A DNA stretch of 64,000 nt from Verrucomicrobia bacterium Ga0077533. Its GTDB lineage: Bacteria > Verrucomicrobiota > Verrucomicrobiia > Opitutales > Opitutaceae. The notes under the pieces are model-generated. The model saw nothing but the letters and a program-made list of their open reading frames with translations, did not search any database and had not been told where the DNA came from. A program made the translations under genes and the position numbers. Every line of letters starts with the position of its first letter. Within the stretch, counting starts at the first letter, position 1. Location of the stretch: contig LNEH01000155.1 in NCBI GenBank assembly GCA_001464505.1, forward strand, positions 1 to 64,000, in the 5' to 3' direction. Positions 33,613-43,415 of the stretch are shown piece after piece.

Positions 33613-34691
33613 GGCGCAAACTTGCGCTCGTGTTCCAGCAACCGCTGCTTGCGCCAGACGCCGCCCGCGTAGCCGTTCAGCGAACCGTCGGCATTGATCA
33701 CGCGATGGCAGGGAATGACGAGGGCCAGCATGTTCGAGCCGTTGGCCCGGCCGATGGCGCGCGGGGCCTTGGGCAGGCCCAGCTGGCGGGCCATCTCCGC
33801 ATAACTGCGGGTGCGACCGGCCGGGATGCGCTGCAACTCGGTCCACACGCGCCGCTGAAAATCTGACCCGACCGGCGCGAGCGGCAGATCAAAGGCCAGC
33901 GATTCGCCGGTGAAATAACGGGTCAACTGCCGCTGTGTTTCCTCCAGCACCGCGCTGCTGCCCGGCACGATCGCGCACTTCAAACGGCGGCGTAGACCGG
34001 CCAGTTCGCGTTCGAGCCCGCGGCGATCGACAAACTCCAGCAAACGCAACCCGTGCTCGTCGGCCAGCGCGAGCACGGTGCCGAGCGGCGTCTCCAGCCG
34101 CTGAGCGAGCAGGCAGGCACCGGCCTTGGCGTCCCGGGGCGGCTGGCCGAAGATGCGCGTGAACGCCTCGCGAAATCCGCTGGTGGACTCGTAGCCGCGG
34201 GCCAGTTGCACCTCGATGACGGCCTTGCCGGCTTTCACATCCCGCAGGGCCAGGCCCATCCGGCGCGCGCGCTGATAGGCATGGAAGGTCATGCCGTGAT
34301 AGGCTTGGAACTGCCGGCGCGCGGTCGAGGGCTCGATGCCCATCGTGGCCAGATTCTTGTCCGTCACGCGGCCATCCACGGATTCCTCGACGGCGCGCCG
34401 CAGGCGCTCAACGAGCGGCGGCACCGGCTTGGTGCGATCCATCGGCCGGCACAGCCGGCACGGGCGGTAGCCGCCGTGCAGCGCCTCGTTGATGGTGGGG
34501 AAAAACTCAACGTTCTGTGGTTTGGGTTTCTTGGCGCGGCAGGTCGGACGGCAGAAGATGCCGGTCGTCTTGACGCCGGTGAAAAAGACGCCCTCGTAGG
34601 CGGCGTCGCGCCGGGCGAGCGCCCGATACATCGTGCGCGGAGTGGGCAGAGACTGGACGGGAGCGGACAAGACGGGTTCAGGTTGAATCAT
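33597..34691 (-). CDS. ada: bifunctional DNA repair protein / methyltransferase Ada
   Basis: A 364-aa Ada. The N-terminal zinc domain has Cys47, Cys51, Cys78 and Cys81 (GIFCRPTC...YRPCRLC), the first being the phosphotriester acceptor. An AraC-type HTH (~residues 95-180) follows, then a C-terminal O6-methylguanine methyltransferase with PCHRVI and the FQRRVW and GRANGSN segments. It repairs alkylated DNA and activates its own regulon once methylated. ATG at 34691 or 34703 is possible; the last codons overlap a dispersed repeat. Confidence 0.94.
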   Translation of the reverse strand: MIQPEPVLSAPVQSLPTPRTMYRALARRDAAYEGVFFTGVKTTGIFCRPTCRAKKPKPQNVEFFPTINEALHGGYRPCRLCRPMDRTKPVPPLVERLRRAVEESVDGRVTDKNLATMGIEPSTARRQFQAYHGMTFHAYQRARRMGLALRDVKAGKAVIEVQLARGYESTSGFREAFTRIFGQPPRDAKAGACLLAQRLETPLGTVLALADEHGLRLLEFVDRRGLERELAGLRRRLKCAIVPGSSAVLEETQRQLTRYFTGESLAFDLPLAPVGSDFQRRVWTELQRIPAGRTRSYAEMARQLGLPKAPRAIGRANGSNMLALVIPCHRVINADGSLNGYAGGVWRKQRLLEHERKFAPGGAR

Positions 34692-34744
34692 GCGCCGGAG
34701 CATAGCGCAACCGAGGGCGGCAATTCCGCCGATATTCGGGCGGG

Positions 34745-35494
34745 TTATTTTTTGGGCAGGTAATCGCGCAGAACGGGAACGGTTTTTTCGCGCCGGCCGT
34801 TGCCCAGCCGCACAAAATAGGGTTCGGGGGGGAGCAGGCCGGTGTCTTCTTCCTCCTCCTCATCGTCCGTCTCCAGGCCCTCGATCTCGCAGGTCTCGCC
34901 CTCGTCGAAGTATTGCGAGACCCGGCGGGCGGTGGGATCAAGCCACACCAGCGGCGTCGCCAGGTCGCCTTTCGACTTTACCTGGACGAAGTGACACGGA
35001 AACCGCTCGTGGGTGTAATGCTTGATGAAGTCGCTGAGCCACTTGTTGGCGAGGCCCTCGCGATGGGTGAGAAACACGACGTCGGCAAAATGGATGCAGG
35101 CGTCGAACCATTGCCGGAGCACCGGCTGTTTCTCCGCGAGCCGGCAATCCACGACACAAAAAATCCGCGCGAGGGTGGCGCCGTGCTCCTCCAGCCAGGG
35201 TTTCAGGGCTTCCAACTGGTCGATCGGGCTGGCCAGCGAGTCCGTCAAAAAGAAAACCGTCGTGCCCGGCGGCAGATCGACCGGCGGCAGGGCCGGCTCA
35301 TGCCAGGTCCAGCGGCGAACCTCGGCATTGGGCAGGCCGGCCAGCCTGACGTCGAGCGGGTCGGCGGCCTCACCCTCCGCCAGCAACACCAGCGCCCGGT
35401 CCTCCGCCGCGAGTCCGTTCTCGATCAGGTCGCGCACGAGGGCGCGCCGGCCCGAACCGGGCGTGCCGAGGACAAAATAAACCGGGGAGCTCAT
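34745..35494 (-). CDS. P-loop NTPase-like protein with altered Walker A
   Basis: A 249-aa protein starting VYFVLGTPGSGRRALVRDL, a Walker A-like loop in which the usual Lys is Arg. It then has TTVFFLTDSLASP, CVVDCRLAE and VVFLTHRE, with spacing reminiscent of CobW/HypB-type GTPases, and an acidic stretch (ETDDEEEEED) near the C-terminus. The ATG at 35494 is used because it directly precedes the P-loop. I cannot name the family with confidence; a GTPase-like chaperone or a degenerate member are options. Confidence 0.65.
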   Translation of the reverse strand: MSSPVYFVLGTPGSGRRALVRDLIENGLAAEDRALVLLAEGEAADPLDVRLAGLPNAEVRRWTWHEPALPPVDLPPGTTVFFLTDSLASPIDQLEALKPWLEEHGATLARIFCVVDCRLAEKQPVLRQWFDACIHFADVVFLTHREGLANKWLSDFIKHYTHERFPCHFVQVKSKGDLATPLVWLDPTARRVSQYFDEGETCEIEGLETDDEEEEEDTGLLPPEPYFVRLGNGRREKTVPVLRDYLPKK

Positions 35495-35548
35495 GTAGCC
35501 GCAAAGAGGCGCAAATCGCGCAAAAGACAATCTGCGTTTTGTTTGGGA

Positions 35549-35626
35549 AGGGTGGAACGCGTTGACCTCAACGCGTTGATTTTGCCAGGGGGCGGTCTAG
35601 GCGCGTTGGGGTCAACGCGCCTCACC
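35549..35626. repeat. GGTGGAACGCG family inverted repeat
   Basis: GGTGGAACGCGTTGACCTCA and GGGTCAACGCGCCTCACC bracket a 40-bp centre in the gap between aroC and the P-loop gene. Confidence 0.55.
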
Positions 35627-35627
35627 T

Positions 35628-36719
35628 TCAGAATTTAAACGTCTGGTTCTGCGCCGCCTGACGCATCCAGTGGTCCACCAGCACGAGCGCCGCCATGGCC
35701 TCGACCATCACCACGGCGCGCGGCAGCACGCACGGATCGTGCCGGCCCCGCGCCTGCAGTTCGGTCTCCTGGCCGTGGATATCCACGGTCTTCTGCGGCT
35801 GGAGGATGGTCGCGGTGGGCTTGAAGGCGGTGCGGAAGACAATCTCCTCGCCGTTGCTGATGCCACCCTGCACCCCGCCCGAATAGTTGGTCGCCGTGCG
35901 AACCTGGCCGCCCTGGGAGACAAAGGCGTCGTTGTGGACGGAACCCTTGAGGAGCGTGCCGGCAAAGCCGCTGCCGATCTCAAACCCCTTGGTCGCGGGC
36001 AAGGAGAGCATGGCCTTGGCCAAATCAGCCTCGAGCCGGTCGAACACCGGCTCGCCGAGCCCGACGGGCATGTGGCGCACGCGGCACTCGATGATGCCGC
36101 CCACGGAGTTGCCCTCGCTGCGCGCCTGCTTGATGCGCTCGATCATCTTCGCGGCAGCGGCGGCATCGGGACAACGCACGGCGTTGGCCTCGACCTCGGC
36201 GAGCGTGGGAAACCCGGTGATTGTCGGCGCGGCGATGTCGTGGATGCGCGTCACGTAGGCACGGACCTCGAGCTTGTTCGCCAGATGGAGAATCTTCTTG
36301 GCGACGGCTCCGGCGGCCACCCGACCGATGGTTTCGCGGGCCGAGGAGCGCCCGCCGCCGCGATGGTCACGGTGGCCGTATTTGGCCTGATAGGTGAAGT
36401 CGGCGTGTGACGGGCGGAATTTTTCCCGCATTTCGGCGTAGGCCTCGGGCCGCTGGTCGCTGCTGTGCACCACCAGGGCGATGGGTGCGCCGGTGGTCCG
36501 GCCTTCGAAGACCCCGGACAATATCTCGACCTTGTCGGCCTCTTTGCGCGGCGTCGTGATGTCACTCTGGCCCGGACGGCGGCGATCCAGATCGGGCTGG
36601 ATGTCCTCCGCCGCCAGCGGCAGACGCGCCGGGCAGCCGTCGATGACCACGCCCACGGCCGGCCCATGACTTTCGCCCCAGGTGGTGATACGGAAAAATT
36701 GGCCGAAGGAATTGGACAC
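35628..36719 (-). CDS. aroC: chorismate synthase
   Basis: A 363-aa enzyme that converts EPSP to chorismate, the last step of the shikimate pathway (FMN dependent). [22 protein letters not shown] begins right at a GTG start at 36719; the frame is open 11 codons further, but this start matches the family. [35 protein letters not shown] and [17 protein letters not shown] are the remaining signatures. Length is normal. It is divergent from the FMN reductase at 36782. Confidence 0.95.
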   Translation of the reverse strand: MSNSFGQFFRITTWGESHGPAVGVVIDGCPARLPLAAEDIQPDLDRRRPGQSDITTPRKEADKVEILSGVFEGRTTGAPIALVVHSSDQRPEAYAEMREKFRPSHADFTYQAKYGHRDHRGGGRSSARETIGRVAAGAVAKKILHLANKLEVRAYVTRIHDIAAPTITGFPTLAEVEANAVRCPDAAAAAKMIERIKQARSEGNSVGGIIECRVRHMPVGLGEPVFDRLEADLAKAMLSLPATKGFEIGSGFAGTLLKGSVHNDAFVSQGGQVRTATNYSGGVQGGISNGEEIVFRTAFKPTATILQPQKTVDIHGQETELQARGRHDPCVLPRAVVMVEAMAALVLVDHWMRQAAQNQTFKF

Positions 36720-36781
36720 GGGCCGGAATGTTTGAGCGCGCTCTGCTTGCAAGCAAGCCCTAGGTGGGGCATAGGGAGCGC

Positions 36782-37390
36782 ATGAAATTTTTCATCCTGA
36801 GCGGCAGCCACCGCGCGGAAGCCCAGTCGCTCAAGGTCGCGAAATATGTGCAGGCGGTGCTGGCGCGCGAACATTCCGGGGCCGAAACCCATCTCTGCAG
36901 TCTGAGCGGCAATCCCCTGCCCCTGTGGGACGAGACCACCGGCGGCGCCCCCGATGCGCTGTGGGATCCGATCTCCGCCGAGTTGAAGGCGGCGGACGCG
37001 TTGGTCGTCGTGACACCGGAGTGGAGCGGCATGGCGACGCCCGGCGTGAAGAACTTCCTGCTCAACTGCACGGCCGGCGAAGTCGGCCACAAGCCCGGCC
37101 TCATCGTAACCGTGTCGGCGAGCCGCGGCGGCAGTTACCCGGTGGCGGAACTGCGCATGAGCGGCACCAAGAACAACCGGCTTTGCTGGATTCCCGAGCA
37201 CGTCATCATCCAGCACGCCGAGCAGAACCTGAACGCCGCCGATGGCGCGGCTGACCTCGGCAAGGAAGACGCCATGCAGCGGAAGCGCCTGCGCTATGCC
37301 CTGCGGCTGCTGGAGGATTACGGCAAGGCACTCAAGCTGGTGCGGGCCGGCGGCGCGGTGGATCACAAAGCCTTTCCCAGCGGGATGTAG
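36782..37390 (+). CDS. NADPH-dependent FMN reductase-family protein
   Basis: A 202-aa flavodoxin-like protein: [20 protein letters not shown] for the phosphate loop, [20 protein letters not shown] for the family motif, and [15 protein letters not shown]. It would reduce FMN or a quinone using NAD(P)H. The divergent placement beside aroC, a flavoenzyme gene that needs reduced FMN, is suggestive but may be chance. Confidence 0.88.
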   Translation: MKFFILSGSHRAEAQSLKVAKYVQAVLAREHSGAETHLCSLSGNPLPLWDETTGGAPDALWDPISAELKAADALVVVTPEWSGMATPGVKNFLLNCTAGEVGHKPGLIVTVSASRGGSYPVAELRMSGTKNNRLCWIPEHVIIQHAEQNLNAADGAADLGKEDAMQRKRLRYALRLLEDYGKALKLVRAGGAVDHKAFPSGM

Positions 37391-37609
37391 TCTGCCTCCG
37401 CCCTGCGGGCTACGGCGAGACAGCCTTCGCGGCGCGGTGGCTTGCCGAGCCGTAGCTCCATAGGAGCGAAGGCCATTTTATTTCCGCCCCGGAAAAAGAA
37501 AGCTGGCCTGCCAGCCGTAGCCACACTCGGGCTGCATAGCGGATCACACCCCCTCCTTCGCCAAAGGCTTCGGAGGGCAGCCTTCGTCCACGCATTGCTC
37601 GGCGAAGGC
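37391..37609. repeat. cluster of partial dispersed repeats
   Basis: This 219-bp gap has no gene. It contains several fragments of the RQGYGGQ-like family (GGGCTACGGCGAGACAGCC, CCAGCCGTAGCCACACTCGG, CGCCAAAGGCTTCGGAGGG). It appears to be a place where such units have collected between the FMN reductase gene and tRNA-Arg. Confidence 0.5.
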
Positions 37610-37685
37610 TGGTGCCCCCGCCCGGAATTGAACCGGGATCACACGTTTAGGAAACGCGTGCTCTATCCATTTGAGCTACGGGGAC
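37610..37685 (-). tRNA. tRNA-Arg (anticodon CCU)
   Basis: A 76-nt tRNA with CCA encoded. Acceptor GTCCCCG pairs with CGGGGGC. Anticodon stem CGCGT/ACGTG holds loop TTCCTAA, anticodon CCT. D-arm GCTCAAATGGATAGAGC and T-arm CCCGGTTCAATTCCGGG are standard. Confidence 0.96.
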
Positions 37686-37787
37686 TAAAGGCCTGCCCAA
37701 GCATGGCCGCCGCAAGGGTTTGGCAAACCAAAAATGCCCGTTGACAGGGGTAGACTGAAAGCCAACCTTCCGAATCCTTTTCCCATC

Positions 37788-37982
37788 ATGAGCACGACCG
37801 AAACCAAGACCCAGACCCTCAAGCCCGAGGAAATTCCCTTTACCAGCCCCCAGCTGATGAGCCGCTTCATCACGGACACCGGCAAGATCCTGCCCCGCAA
37901 ATACACCGGCTTTTCCGCCAAGCAGCAGCGCCGCGTCACGTCGAACATCAAGCGCGCGCGCAACATGCTGACGATGCAATAA
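37788..37982 (+). CDS. rpsR: 30S ribosomal protein bS18
   Basis: A 64-aa S18 protein with the conserved core [18 protein letters not shown], then [17 protein letters not shown]. The ATG at 37788 is favoured over an upstream in-frame codon since the extra residues are not S18-like. It stands alone, without rpsF or rplI beside it, and is followed by a strong terminator. Confidence 0.95.
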   Translation: MSTTETKTQTLKPEEIPFTSPQLMSRFITDTGKILPRKYTGFSAKQQRRVTSNIKRARNMLTMQ

Positions 37983-38005
37983 GCCGTTGCCGGCTTACCT
38001 TTTCC

Positions 38006-38031
38006 GCCGGAGCATGTGCTCCGGCTTTTTT
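38006..38031 (+). terminator. rpsR terminator
   Basis: GCCGGAGCA-TG-TGCTCCGGC is a 9-bp perfect stem followed by TTTTTT, 23 bp after the rpsR stop. The next gene starts 12 bp after it. Confidence 0.93.
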
Positions 38032-38043
38032 GTCGCCCGAAAT

Positions 38044-39027
38044 ATGCAGGTCCATGTTCATTCCCCCTCCCTCACCAGCCTGCGCCGTCTGGCCAAGGCG
38101 CTGCAACGCGGTGCGCTGGTGGCGATCCCGACCGAAACGGTCTATGGACTGGCCGCCCATGCGCTCGATGCCAAAGCCTGCCGCGCAATCTTCCGGGCCA
38201 AGCGAAGGCCGGCCAATGACCCGCTGATCGTGCATGTGCTCGATTTGGCCCAGGCCGAGCAACTGGCTGAATTTAATGACACGGCGCGCCGGCTGGCCCG
38301 GCGCTTCTGGCCCGGCCCGCTGACCCTCGTGCTGCCCAAAAAAAACCTGGTGCCCGGTGTCGTGACCTCCGGCGGCCCGACGGTCGCGATCCGCGCCCCG
38401 TCGCATCCGCTGGCCCGCAGGTTACTGCGGCTGGCCAAAATCCCGCTGGCGGCGCCCAGCGCCAATCTTTTCGGCTACATCAGCCCCACCACGGCGGAGC
38501 ATGTGCGCGAAGGCCTGGGCCGGCGCATTCCGCACCTTCTTGACGGCGGGGCGTGCCCCGTGGGCGTGGAATCCACCGTCCTCGATGTGACCAATCCAGG
38601 AAAAGCCCGGATCTTGCGACCGGGCGCGGTGACGGCGGATCAGCTCGGGCGCTTCCTCGGCCGAAAGGTGCCCACGGCCAGATCCCGCCATCCGCAGGCG
38701 CAGCAACTCGCGCCCGGAATGCTGGAGCGGCATTACAGCCCGCGCACCCCGCTGGTCTTGCGCCGCCCCGCCGGCAAGCTGCCGACGGGCGTGGCGGCGG
38801 TGTTCCTGCGCCCGCCGGGCAAAAAAAACCTGCCGCACGCGTTTTGGCTGAGCCGGCGGGGCGCCCTCAAGGAAGTGGCGCGCAATCTCTACGAAGTGCT
38901 GCGGCGGGCCGACGCCGGCGGCTACCGGCAGATCTGGGTGGAGCCTTTGCCGGCGGAGGGCGGCGGATTGGCGGCGGCCATCCATGACCGCCTGAAGCGC
39001 GCGGCCGCGAGAAAACGCGGCCGTTAG
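38044..39027 (+). CDS. threonylcarbamoyl-AMP synthase, Sua5/TsaC type
   Basis: A 327-aa enzyme that makes threonylcarbamoyl-AMP for the t6A modification of tRNAs reading ANN codons. The YrdC domain shows GALVAIPTETVYGLAAHALD, KRRPANDPLIVHV, FWPGPLTLVLPK, VAIRAPSHPLAR and LAAPSANLFGYISPTTAEHV. The C-terminal ~110 residues are the Sua5 extension (APGMLERHYSPRTPL). The ATG at 38044 is chosen; the frame upstream overlaps the rpsR terminator. Its TAG stop abuts the TGA of convergent hisC with no base between. Confidence 0.93.
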   Translation: MQVHVHSPSLTSLRRLAKALQRGALVAIPTETVYGLAAHALDAKACRAIFRAKRRPANDPLIVHVLDLAQAEQLAEFNDTARRLARRFWPGPLTLVLPKKNLVPGVVTSGGPTVAIRAPSHPLARRLLRLAKIPLAAPSANLFGYISPTTAEHVREGLGRRIPHLLDGGACPVGVESTVLDVTNPGKARILRPGAVTADQLGRFLGRKVPTARSRHPQAQQLAPGMLERHYSPRTPLVLRRPAGKLPTGVAAVFLRPPGKKNLPHAFWLSRRGALKEVARNLYEVLRRADAGGYRQIWVEPLPAEGGGLAAAIHDRLKRAAARKRGR

Positions 39028-40122
39028 TCAAGTGGGCAGGATTTCCGCCAGCGCCGCCAACAGGCGCTCGTTTTGCGCCCGAGTGCCCACCGTGATGCGC
39101 AGCCACTCCGGCAGCCCATAGGGGTTCACCGGCCGGGTGATGACGCCCCGCTGCTGCAACGCCCCGAAGACACGCGCGCCGTCACCCACCTTAACGAGCA
39201 GGAAATTCCCGCCGCCGGGCACGAAGGCGAGCCCGAGCCTGCGGAAGCCATCGGCCAGCAGCGTCCGGCCGGCCGCATTTTCCCGCCGGTATTTTTCCAC
39301 AAACTCGTGATCATCGAGCGCTGCGATCGCGGCCGCGACGGCGATGCCGTTCACATTGAACGGCTGGCGGGCGCGCTGCACGATGGCGATCAGCTCCGGC
39401 GCCGCATAACCGTAGCCCACCCGGAGCGCGGCGAGACCGTAGATTTTTGAAAAAGTCCGCAGGCAGATCACCTTCCGGCCCTCAGCGATGAGCGGCCGCA
39501 AATCGGGCGCCGGATCAAGAAATTCCGCATAGGCCTCGTCGAAGACCAGGATCACGTGCGGGGGCAACGACCGCACCAGTTCGGATATTTCCTCTGCGGA
39601 ATTTGTCGCTCCGATTGGATTAGCTGGGCTCGCCAGAAAAACCAGCCGCGTGCGCGGGGTCACCGCCGCCACCAGCAGTTTGAGATCCTGCCGCATGTCC
39701 ACCAAGGGCACCTCCACCGGGGTCGCCCCGAACATCAGCGTGACCAGCTTGTAGACCATGAACGAGGATCGGGGCATCACGCACTCCACGCCTGGCGCGA
39801 GGAATGCGTGGCCGAGCAATTCGATGAGCTCGTTCGAGCCGTCACCGATGATGAACTGGTCCATGCCCAGATTCCACTTGGCCGCGAGTTTCTGCCGCAG
39901 CGCATAATAGCCGCCGTCGGGATAAAGGTTCGCCTCGCGCAACGCCCGCTCCGCCGCCGCGACGGCTTTGGGTGACGGCCCGAACGGATTCTCGTTCGAC
40001 GCGAGCTTGATGATGCCCGCCGGGTCCAGCCCCAGTTCCCGCGCCACCTGGTCAATCGGCTTGCCGGGCTCATAGAGCGGTTGGGTCAGGATCCCCTGGT
40101 TGGCGAGTTCGGCAAATGTCAT
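39028..40122 (-). CDS. hisC: histidinol-phosphate aminotransferase
   Basis: A 364-aa class I/II PLP aminotransferase of the HisC group: KLASNENPFGPSPKA, YPDGGYYALRQKLA, FIIGDGSNELIELLG, LVFLASPANPIG, FDEAYAEF, and the PLP lysine in RTFSKIYGLAALRVGYGY. It transfers an amino group to imidazole-acetol phosphate in histidine synthesis and may also act on aromatic amino acids. It lies apart from other his genes. Confidence 0.92.
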   Translation of the reverse strand: MTFAELANQGILTQPLYEPGKPIDQVARELGLDPAGIIKLASNENPFGPSPKAVAAAERALREANLYPDGGYYALRQKLAAKWNLGMDQFIIGDGSNELIELLGHAFLAPGVECVMPRSSFMVYKLVTLMFGATPVEVPLVDMRQDLKLLVAAVTPRTRLVFLASPANPIGATNSAEEISELVRSLPPHVILVFDEAYAEFLDPAPDLRPLIAEGRKVICLRTFSKIYGLAALRVGYGYAAPELIAIVQRARQPFNVNGIAVAAAIAALDDHEFVEKYRRENAAGRTLLADGFRRLGLAFVPGGGNFLLVKVGDGARVFGALQQRGVITRPVNPYGLPEWLRITVGTRAQNERLLAALAEILPT

Positions 40123-40173
40123 GCGTTCAGCCCACCGCGTGGCGGGTTTTGAGACAAACCAAAAGCGGCCGGT

Positions 40174-40767
40174 TCAGGTCCGGCTCGGCACCCGCACCCA
40201 TTTCATCCCGGCCGCCTTGGCCGCCTGGATGCCCGGCTCCGCATCCTCAAACACCAGACACTTCAGTGGCGGCACGCCCATCTTTTCAGCCGCGAGCAAA
40301 AACATGTCGGGGGCCGGCTTGCCGTGCGCCACATCCTCCGGCGTCACCACCACCGGGAAAAGCTCATGCAGATGCATGAGCTCCAGGGTGTGCCGCACGG
40401 TGTGGCGCGGTCCGCCGGACGCGACACTGACCGGAACGCCCTGCGCCACTGCCCGCCGGGCGAACGCCACCACCGCCTCGATCAGTTTCATTTCCGCGCG
40501 CAATTCGAGAAACAACGCCTCTTTCTGGTGGAAGACCTTTTCGACATCGACGCTGAGCCCGTAGTGGTCGGCCAAGATTTTCGCCACGCGGCGCGACGGC
40601 ATGCCCCCGAGCGAATAAAACATGTCCTCGTCCAATTCCTCCTTCAGTCCCGCCTGCTGCATCGCCCGGTTCCACGCGCGGTAATGCAGCGGCATCGTGT
40701 CCACCAGCGTGCCGTCGAGGTCGAAGATGTAGCCGGCGAAATCACCGGCGGGAATGTGGAGTTTCAT
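40174..40767 (-). CDS. HAD-family phosphatase, beta-phosphoglucomutase-like
   Basis: A 197-aa HAD protein. The nucleophile motif is IFDLDGTLVDTMPLHYRAW (Asp16, general acid Asp18), the cap is helical, VSVASGGPR is motif II, KPAPDMFLLAAEKMG motif III and VFEDAEPGIQAAKAAGM motif IV. The pattern is that of sugar-phosphatases and beta-phosphoglucomutase-like enzymes. The ATG at 40767 starts nearest to the domain. It lies 51 bp upstream of hisC on the same strand, but a histidinol-phosphatase role is not supported by its motifs. Confidence 0.87.
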   Translation of the reverse strand: MKLHIPAGDFAGYIFDLDGTLVDTMPLHYRAWNRAMQQAGLKEELDEDMFYSLGGMPSRRVAKILADHYGLSVDVEKVFHQKEALFLELRAEMKLIEAVVAFARRAVAQGVPVSVASGGPRHTVRHTLELMHLHELFPVVVTPEDVAHGKPAPDMFLLAAEKMGVPPLKCLVFEDAEPGIQAAKAAGMKWVRVPSRT

Positions 40768-40824
40768 GAAAGCCGGCCAGCGAAACGCCTGCCCCGCCCC
40801 GCGCAACTCCATTCCCGCGAGCGC

Positions 40825-41277
40825 TCAGCGCGGTGCGGACTTCAGGGCGTCCCGCCGCCCGGCGGCATAGGCCTCGAACCGGCGCCGGATCTCGTCGCGC
40901 ACGCGGCGGAAGACGGCGAGTTGCTCCGCCTCCGTGCCCGTGGCGAGCGCCGGGTCGTCAAAAGGCCAGTGGTGACGGTTCACCTGCCCCGGAAAGATCG
41001 GACACGCCTGGTCGGCGTTGCCGCACACCGTGATCACCGTCTCGATTGGCGTGGACAGGAACTCGGCCATGGATTTCGAGCGGTGTGCCGCGATATCGAT
41101 CCCGATCTCACGCATCACCTGGATCGCCAGGGGATGCACATGGCCGGCGGGCTTGGAACCCGCACTCTGCACGTCAAACAGATCTCCGGCGGCCGCGCGC
41201 AAAATGCCCTCCGCCAGATGACTGCGGCAGGAGTTGCCGGTGCAAAGGATCAGCACGGTGGGTTTGGCGGATGGCAT
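40825..41277 (-). CDS. arsC: arsenate reductase, low-Mr phosphatase type
   Basis: A 150-aa protein with the P-loop [19 protein letters not shown] (nucleophile Cys12), [15 protein letters not shown], and [17 protein letters not shown], which holds the pair of later cysteines used in thioredoxin-linked ArsC. The likely reaction is arsenate to arsenite. No arsB/acr3 or arsR is next to it, so detoxification as a unit is not shown. A plain protein tyrosine phosphatase is less likely. Confidence 0.88.
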   Translation of the reverse strand: MPSAKPTVLILCTGNSCRSHLAEGILRAAAGDLFDVQSAGSKPAGHVHPLAIQVMREIGIDIAAHRSKSMAEFLSTPIETVITVCGNADQACPIFPGQVNRHHWPFDDPALATGTEAEQLAVFRRVRDEIRRRFEAYAAGRRDALKSAPR

Positions 41278-41361
41278 GGATTGAGGCGACCCGGTGAGTC
41301 CGCTCGTTTCAAGCCCTTCTCGTATCGTCACCCCATCGTTGCCTGTCCCGGAAGACGGCCC

Positions 41362-42788
41362 TCAGCGCCGCCCGCCGCGCATCAGGCGGCTTTTCGGTTT
41401 CTCGGGCGCCACCTGCGGCATGCCGCCGCCATCGAAGATGCCCGAGTAGGTGTAGTCGAAGCCTTCGACCTTTTTCCACTCGATGCTCATGCCGATGAAG
41501 CGCTCGATGCTGCGCGCGTCGCGCCACGTCTCCTCCGTCACCAGCGTGAAGGCGTCGCCCGTCTTCTGGGCGCGGCCGGTGCGGCCGATGCGGTGGACAT
41601 AGTCCTCGGGGTTCTCCGGGACGTCGAAATTGATGACGTGCGACACATCGGCGATGTCGAGCCCGCGCGCGGCGACATCGGTGGCGACGAGCACCTCGAA
41701 TTGGCCGGACTTGAAGCCCTTGAGCGCATCCACCCGCTCCTGCTGGCTGCGGTCGGCGTGCATCACGGCGCAGGTGTGGCCGGCCTGCTTGAGCCGGCTG
41801 GCCACGTAGTCGGCGCCGCTCTTGGTGCGCGAGAAGATGAGGACGCTGTGGTATTGGGTCTGTTCCAGCAGGTGCGCCAGGAGCTCGAATTTCTGCGCCT
41901 GCACCACCGGGTAGAAGGCGTGCGTGATGGTCTCGGCGGTGGAACGCTCGCGGCTGACGGCGATCTTGAACGGATCGCGCAGCGCCCACGCCGCCAGTTG
42001 CTCGATTTCGGGTTCTTCGACACCTTGGCCACGATGCGCTTCACATCCGGGAGGAAACCCATGTCGAGCATGCGGTCCACCTCGTCGAGCACGAGGGTCT
42101 GGACCTGGTCGAGCCTGATCTCACCCTGCTCCATGAAGTCGAGCAGCCGGCCGGGCGTGGCGACGAGGATGTCCATGCCGCGCGCGAGATCCTCGCGCTG
42201 CTTGCCGTAGCCGACCCCGCCGTAGATCACAGTGGTGCGCAGATCGGTGAACTTGGAATATACCTTAAAGGACTCCTCGACTTGGAGGGCGAGTTCCCGG
42301 GTGGGCTCGAGCACGAGGCAACGGATGGGGCCGTGCGTGCCGAGCCGTTGGAGGATGGGCAGGGAAAACGCCGCCGTCTTGCCCGTGCCCGTCTGCGCCG
42401 AGCCGATGACGTCCCGGCCGGCCAATACGACCGGGATGGCCTGGGCCTGAATGGGAGTCGGAATCTCGTAGCCCTTTTGCTGCACTGCATAGGCGATGCG
42501 GTCGCTCAGACCGAGGGCGGTGAAAGCCGTGTCCATTTTCGGCACCTCGGGCAGCGGCTTGGCGATGTGCGCGGTGCGCGGCGGGTGCGCGGCGGGTCTG
42601 GCCGCAGCATGGGCCGGGGCGGGATGCCGGGGCGCATCGGAACGGGGAGCGTGGCCGCCCCGCTTTTCGTGGCGCGGGTGGCCGCTTTTGAGTGCGGGCC
42701 GGACGGATTTGTGGACTGGCTTGGTCTCCGGGCGCTTCGCGTCCCTATTGAAGGTCTGCCGGATTTTGGAAATGAGCTTACGTAACAT
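41362..42788 (-). pseudogene. DEAD-box RNA helicase, broken at motif III
   Basis: Two frames make one helicase. The N-terminal frame (ATG 42788) has a basic, Pro/His-rich leader, Q motif ([12 protein letters not shown]), Walker [28 protein letters not shown] and [14 protein letters not shown] (DEVD in place of DEAD). After RIVAKVSK, near 42012, the reading resumes in another frame with [14 protein letters not shown] and goes on to LIFSRTK, VLVATDVAARGLD and HRIGRTGRA to 41362. The piece that should hold motif III (SAT) is missing, about 34 nt by comparison with the family, which also shifts the frame. The C-terminal part could restart at 41907. RhlE-like by overall pattern. Confidence 0.85.
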
Positions 42789-42861
42789 GGAATAGTAAGC
42801 CCTTGGTATCAGACGCGCCTGCCTGCATTGCAACCCGCATCTCCACCCACCGGCGGCGCCC

Positions 42862-43272
42862 TCAGAGCCGGGACTTGATTTTGTCCAATATCTTCATCGA
42901 AAGCTCCTGATCACCGATCAGGCCGACGCGAATCTTGATGTTGGTCAGGGTCTTGCCGGTGTTGCTGACGATGATCTCCACCTTCTTGTCCATGGCGGTG
43001 CGGGAGACCAGCACGGCCTTTAACGCGTCCTTGTTCTCACTGACTTTGGCGAACTCCAGGTCTTCGACCGCCTTCCGGGCCGCCTTGAGCACCTGGGCGT
43101 AGTCATGCTCCAGATTGGCCTCCAAGTCGCCGCGCACATACGCCACGGCTCCCGCCCCGGCCCCGGCCGCCACCGCAATGCAGCCGGACAAGGCGGCAAG
43201 GGAAGCACCGAGCAGGATCACCACCAAACCGCGCCGCAGAACCCAGACCGAACAGGGGATATGATGTTTCAT
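42862..43272 (-). CDS. DUF3568-type lipoprotein
   Basis: A 136-aa protein with a signal peptide ending in the lipobox [13 protein letters not shown], a [10 protein letters not shown] glycine-rich segment, then [15 protein letters not shown] and later strands typical of the small DUF3568 family. It is likely anchored in the outer membrane or periplasm; role unknown. Confidence 0.8.
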   Translation of the reverse strand: MKHHIPCSVWVLRRGLVVILLGASLAALSGCIAVAAGAGAGAVAYVRGDLEANLEHDYAQVLKAARKAVEDLEFAKVSENKDALKAVLVSRTAMDKKVEIIVSNTGKTLTNIKIRVGLIGDQELSMKILDKIKSRL

Positions 43273-43415
43273 GTTGATTGGCTGGGACACCAACCGCGGC
43301 CGGTTGCTCCCGCAATGGGATAATCCGGCGGTGCCGGATTTTTACGCCCGATTGCGCCCTTGACGGCCGGATGATGCTCTCGCCACTGCGGCACCCGGCA
43401 CCTTATGATCCGCCC

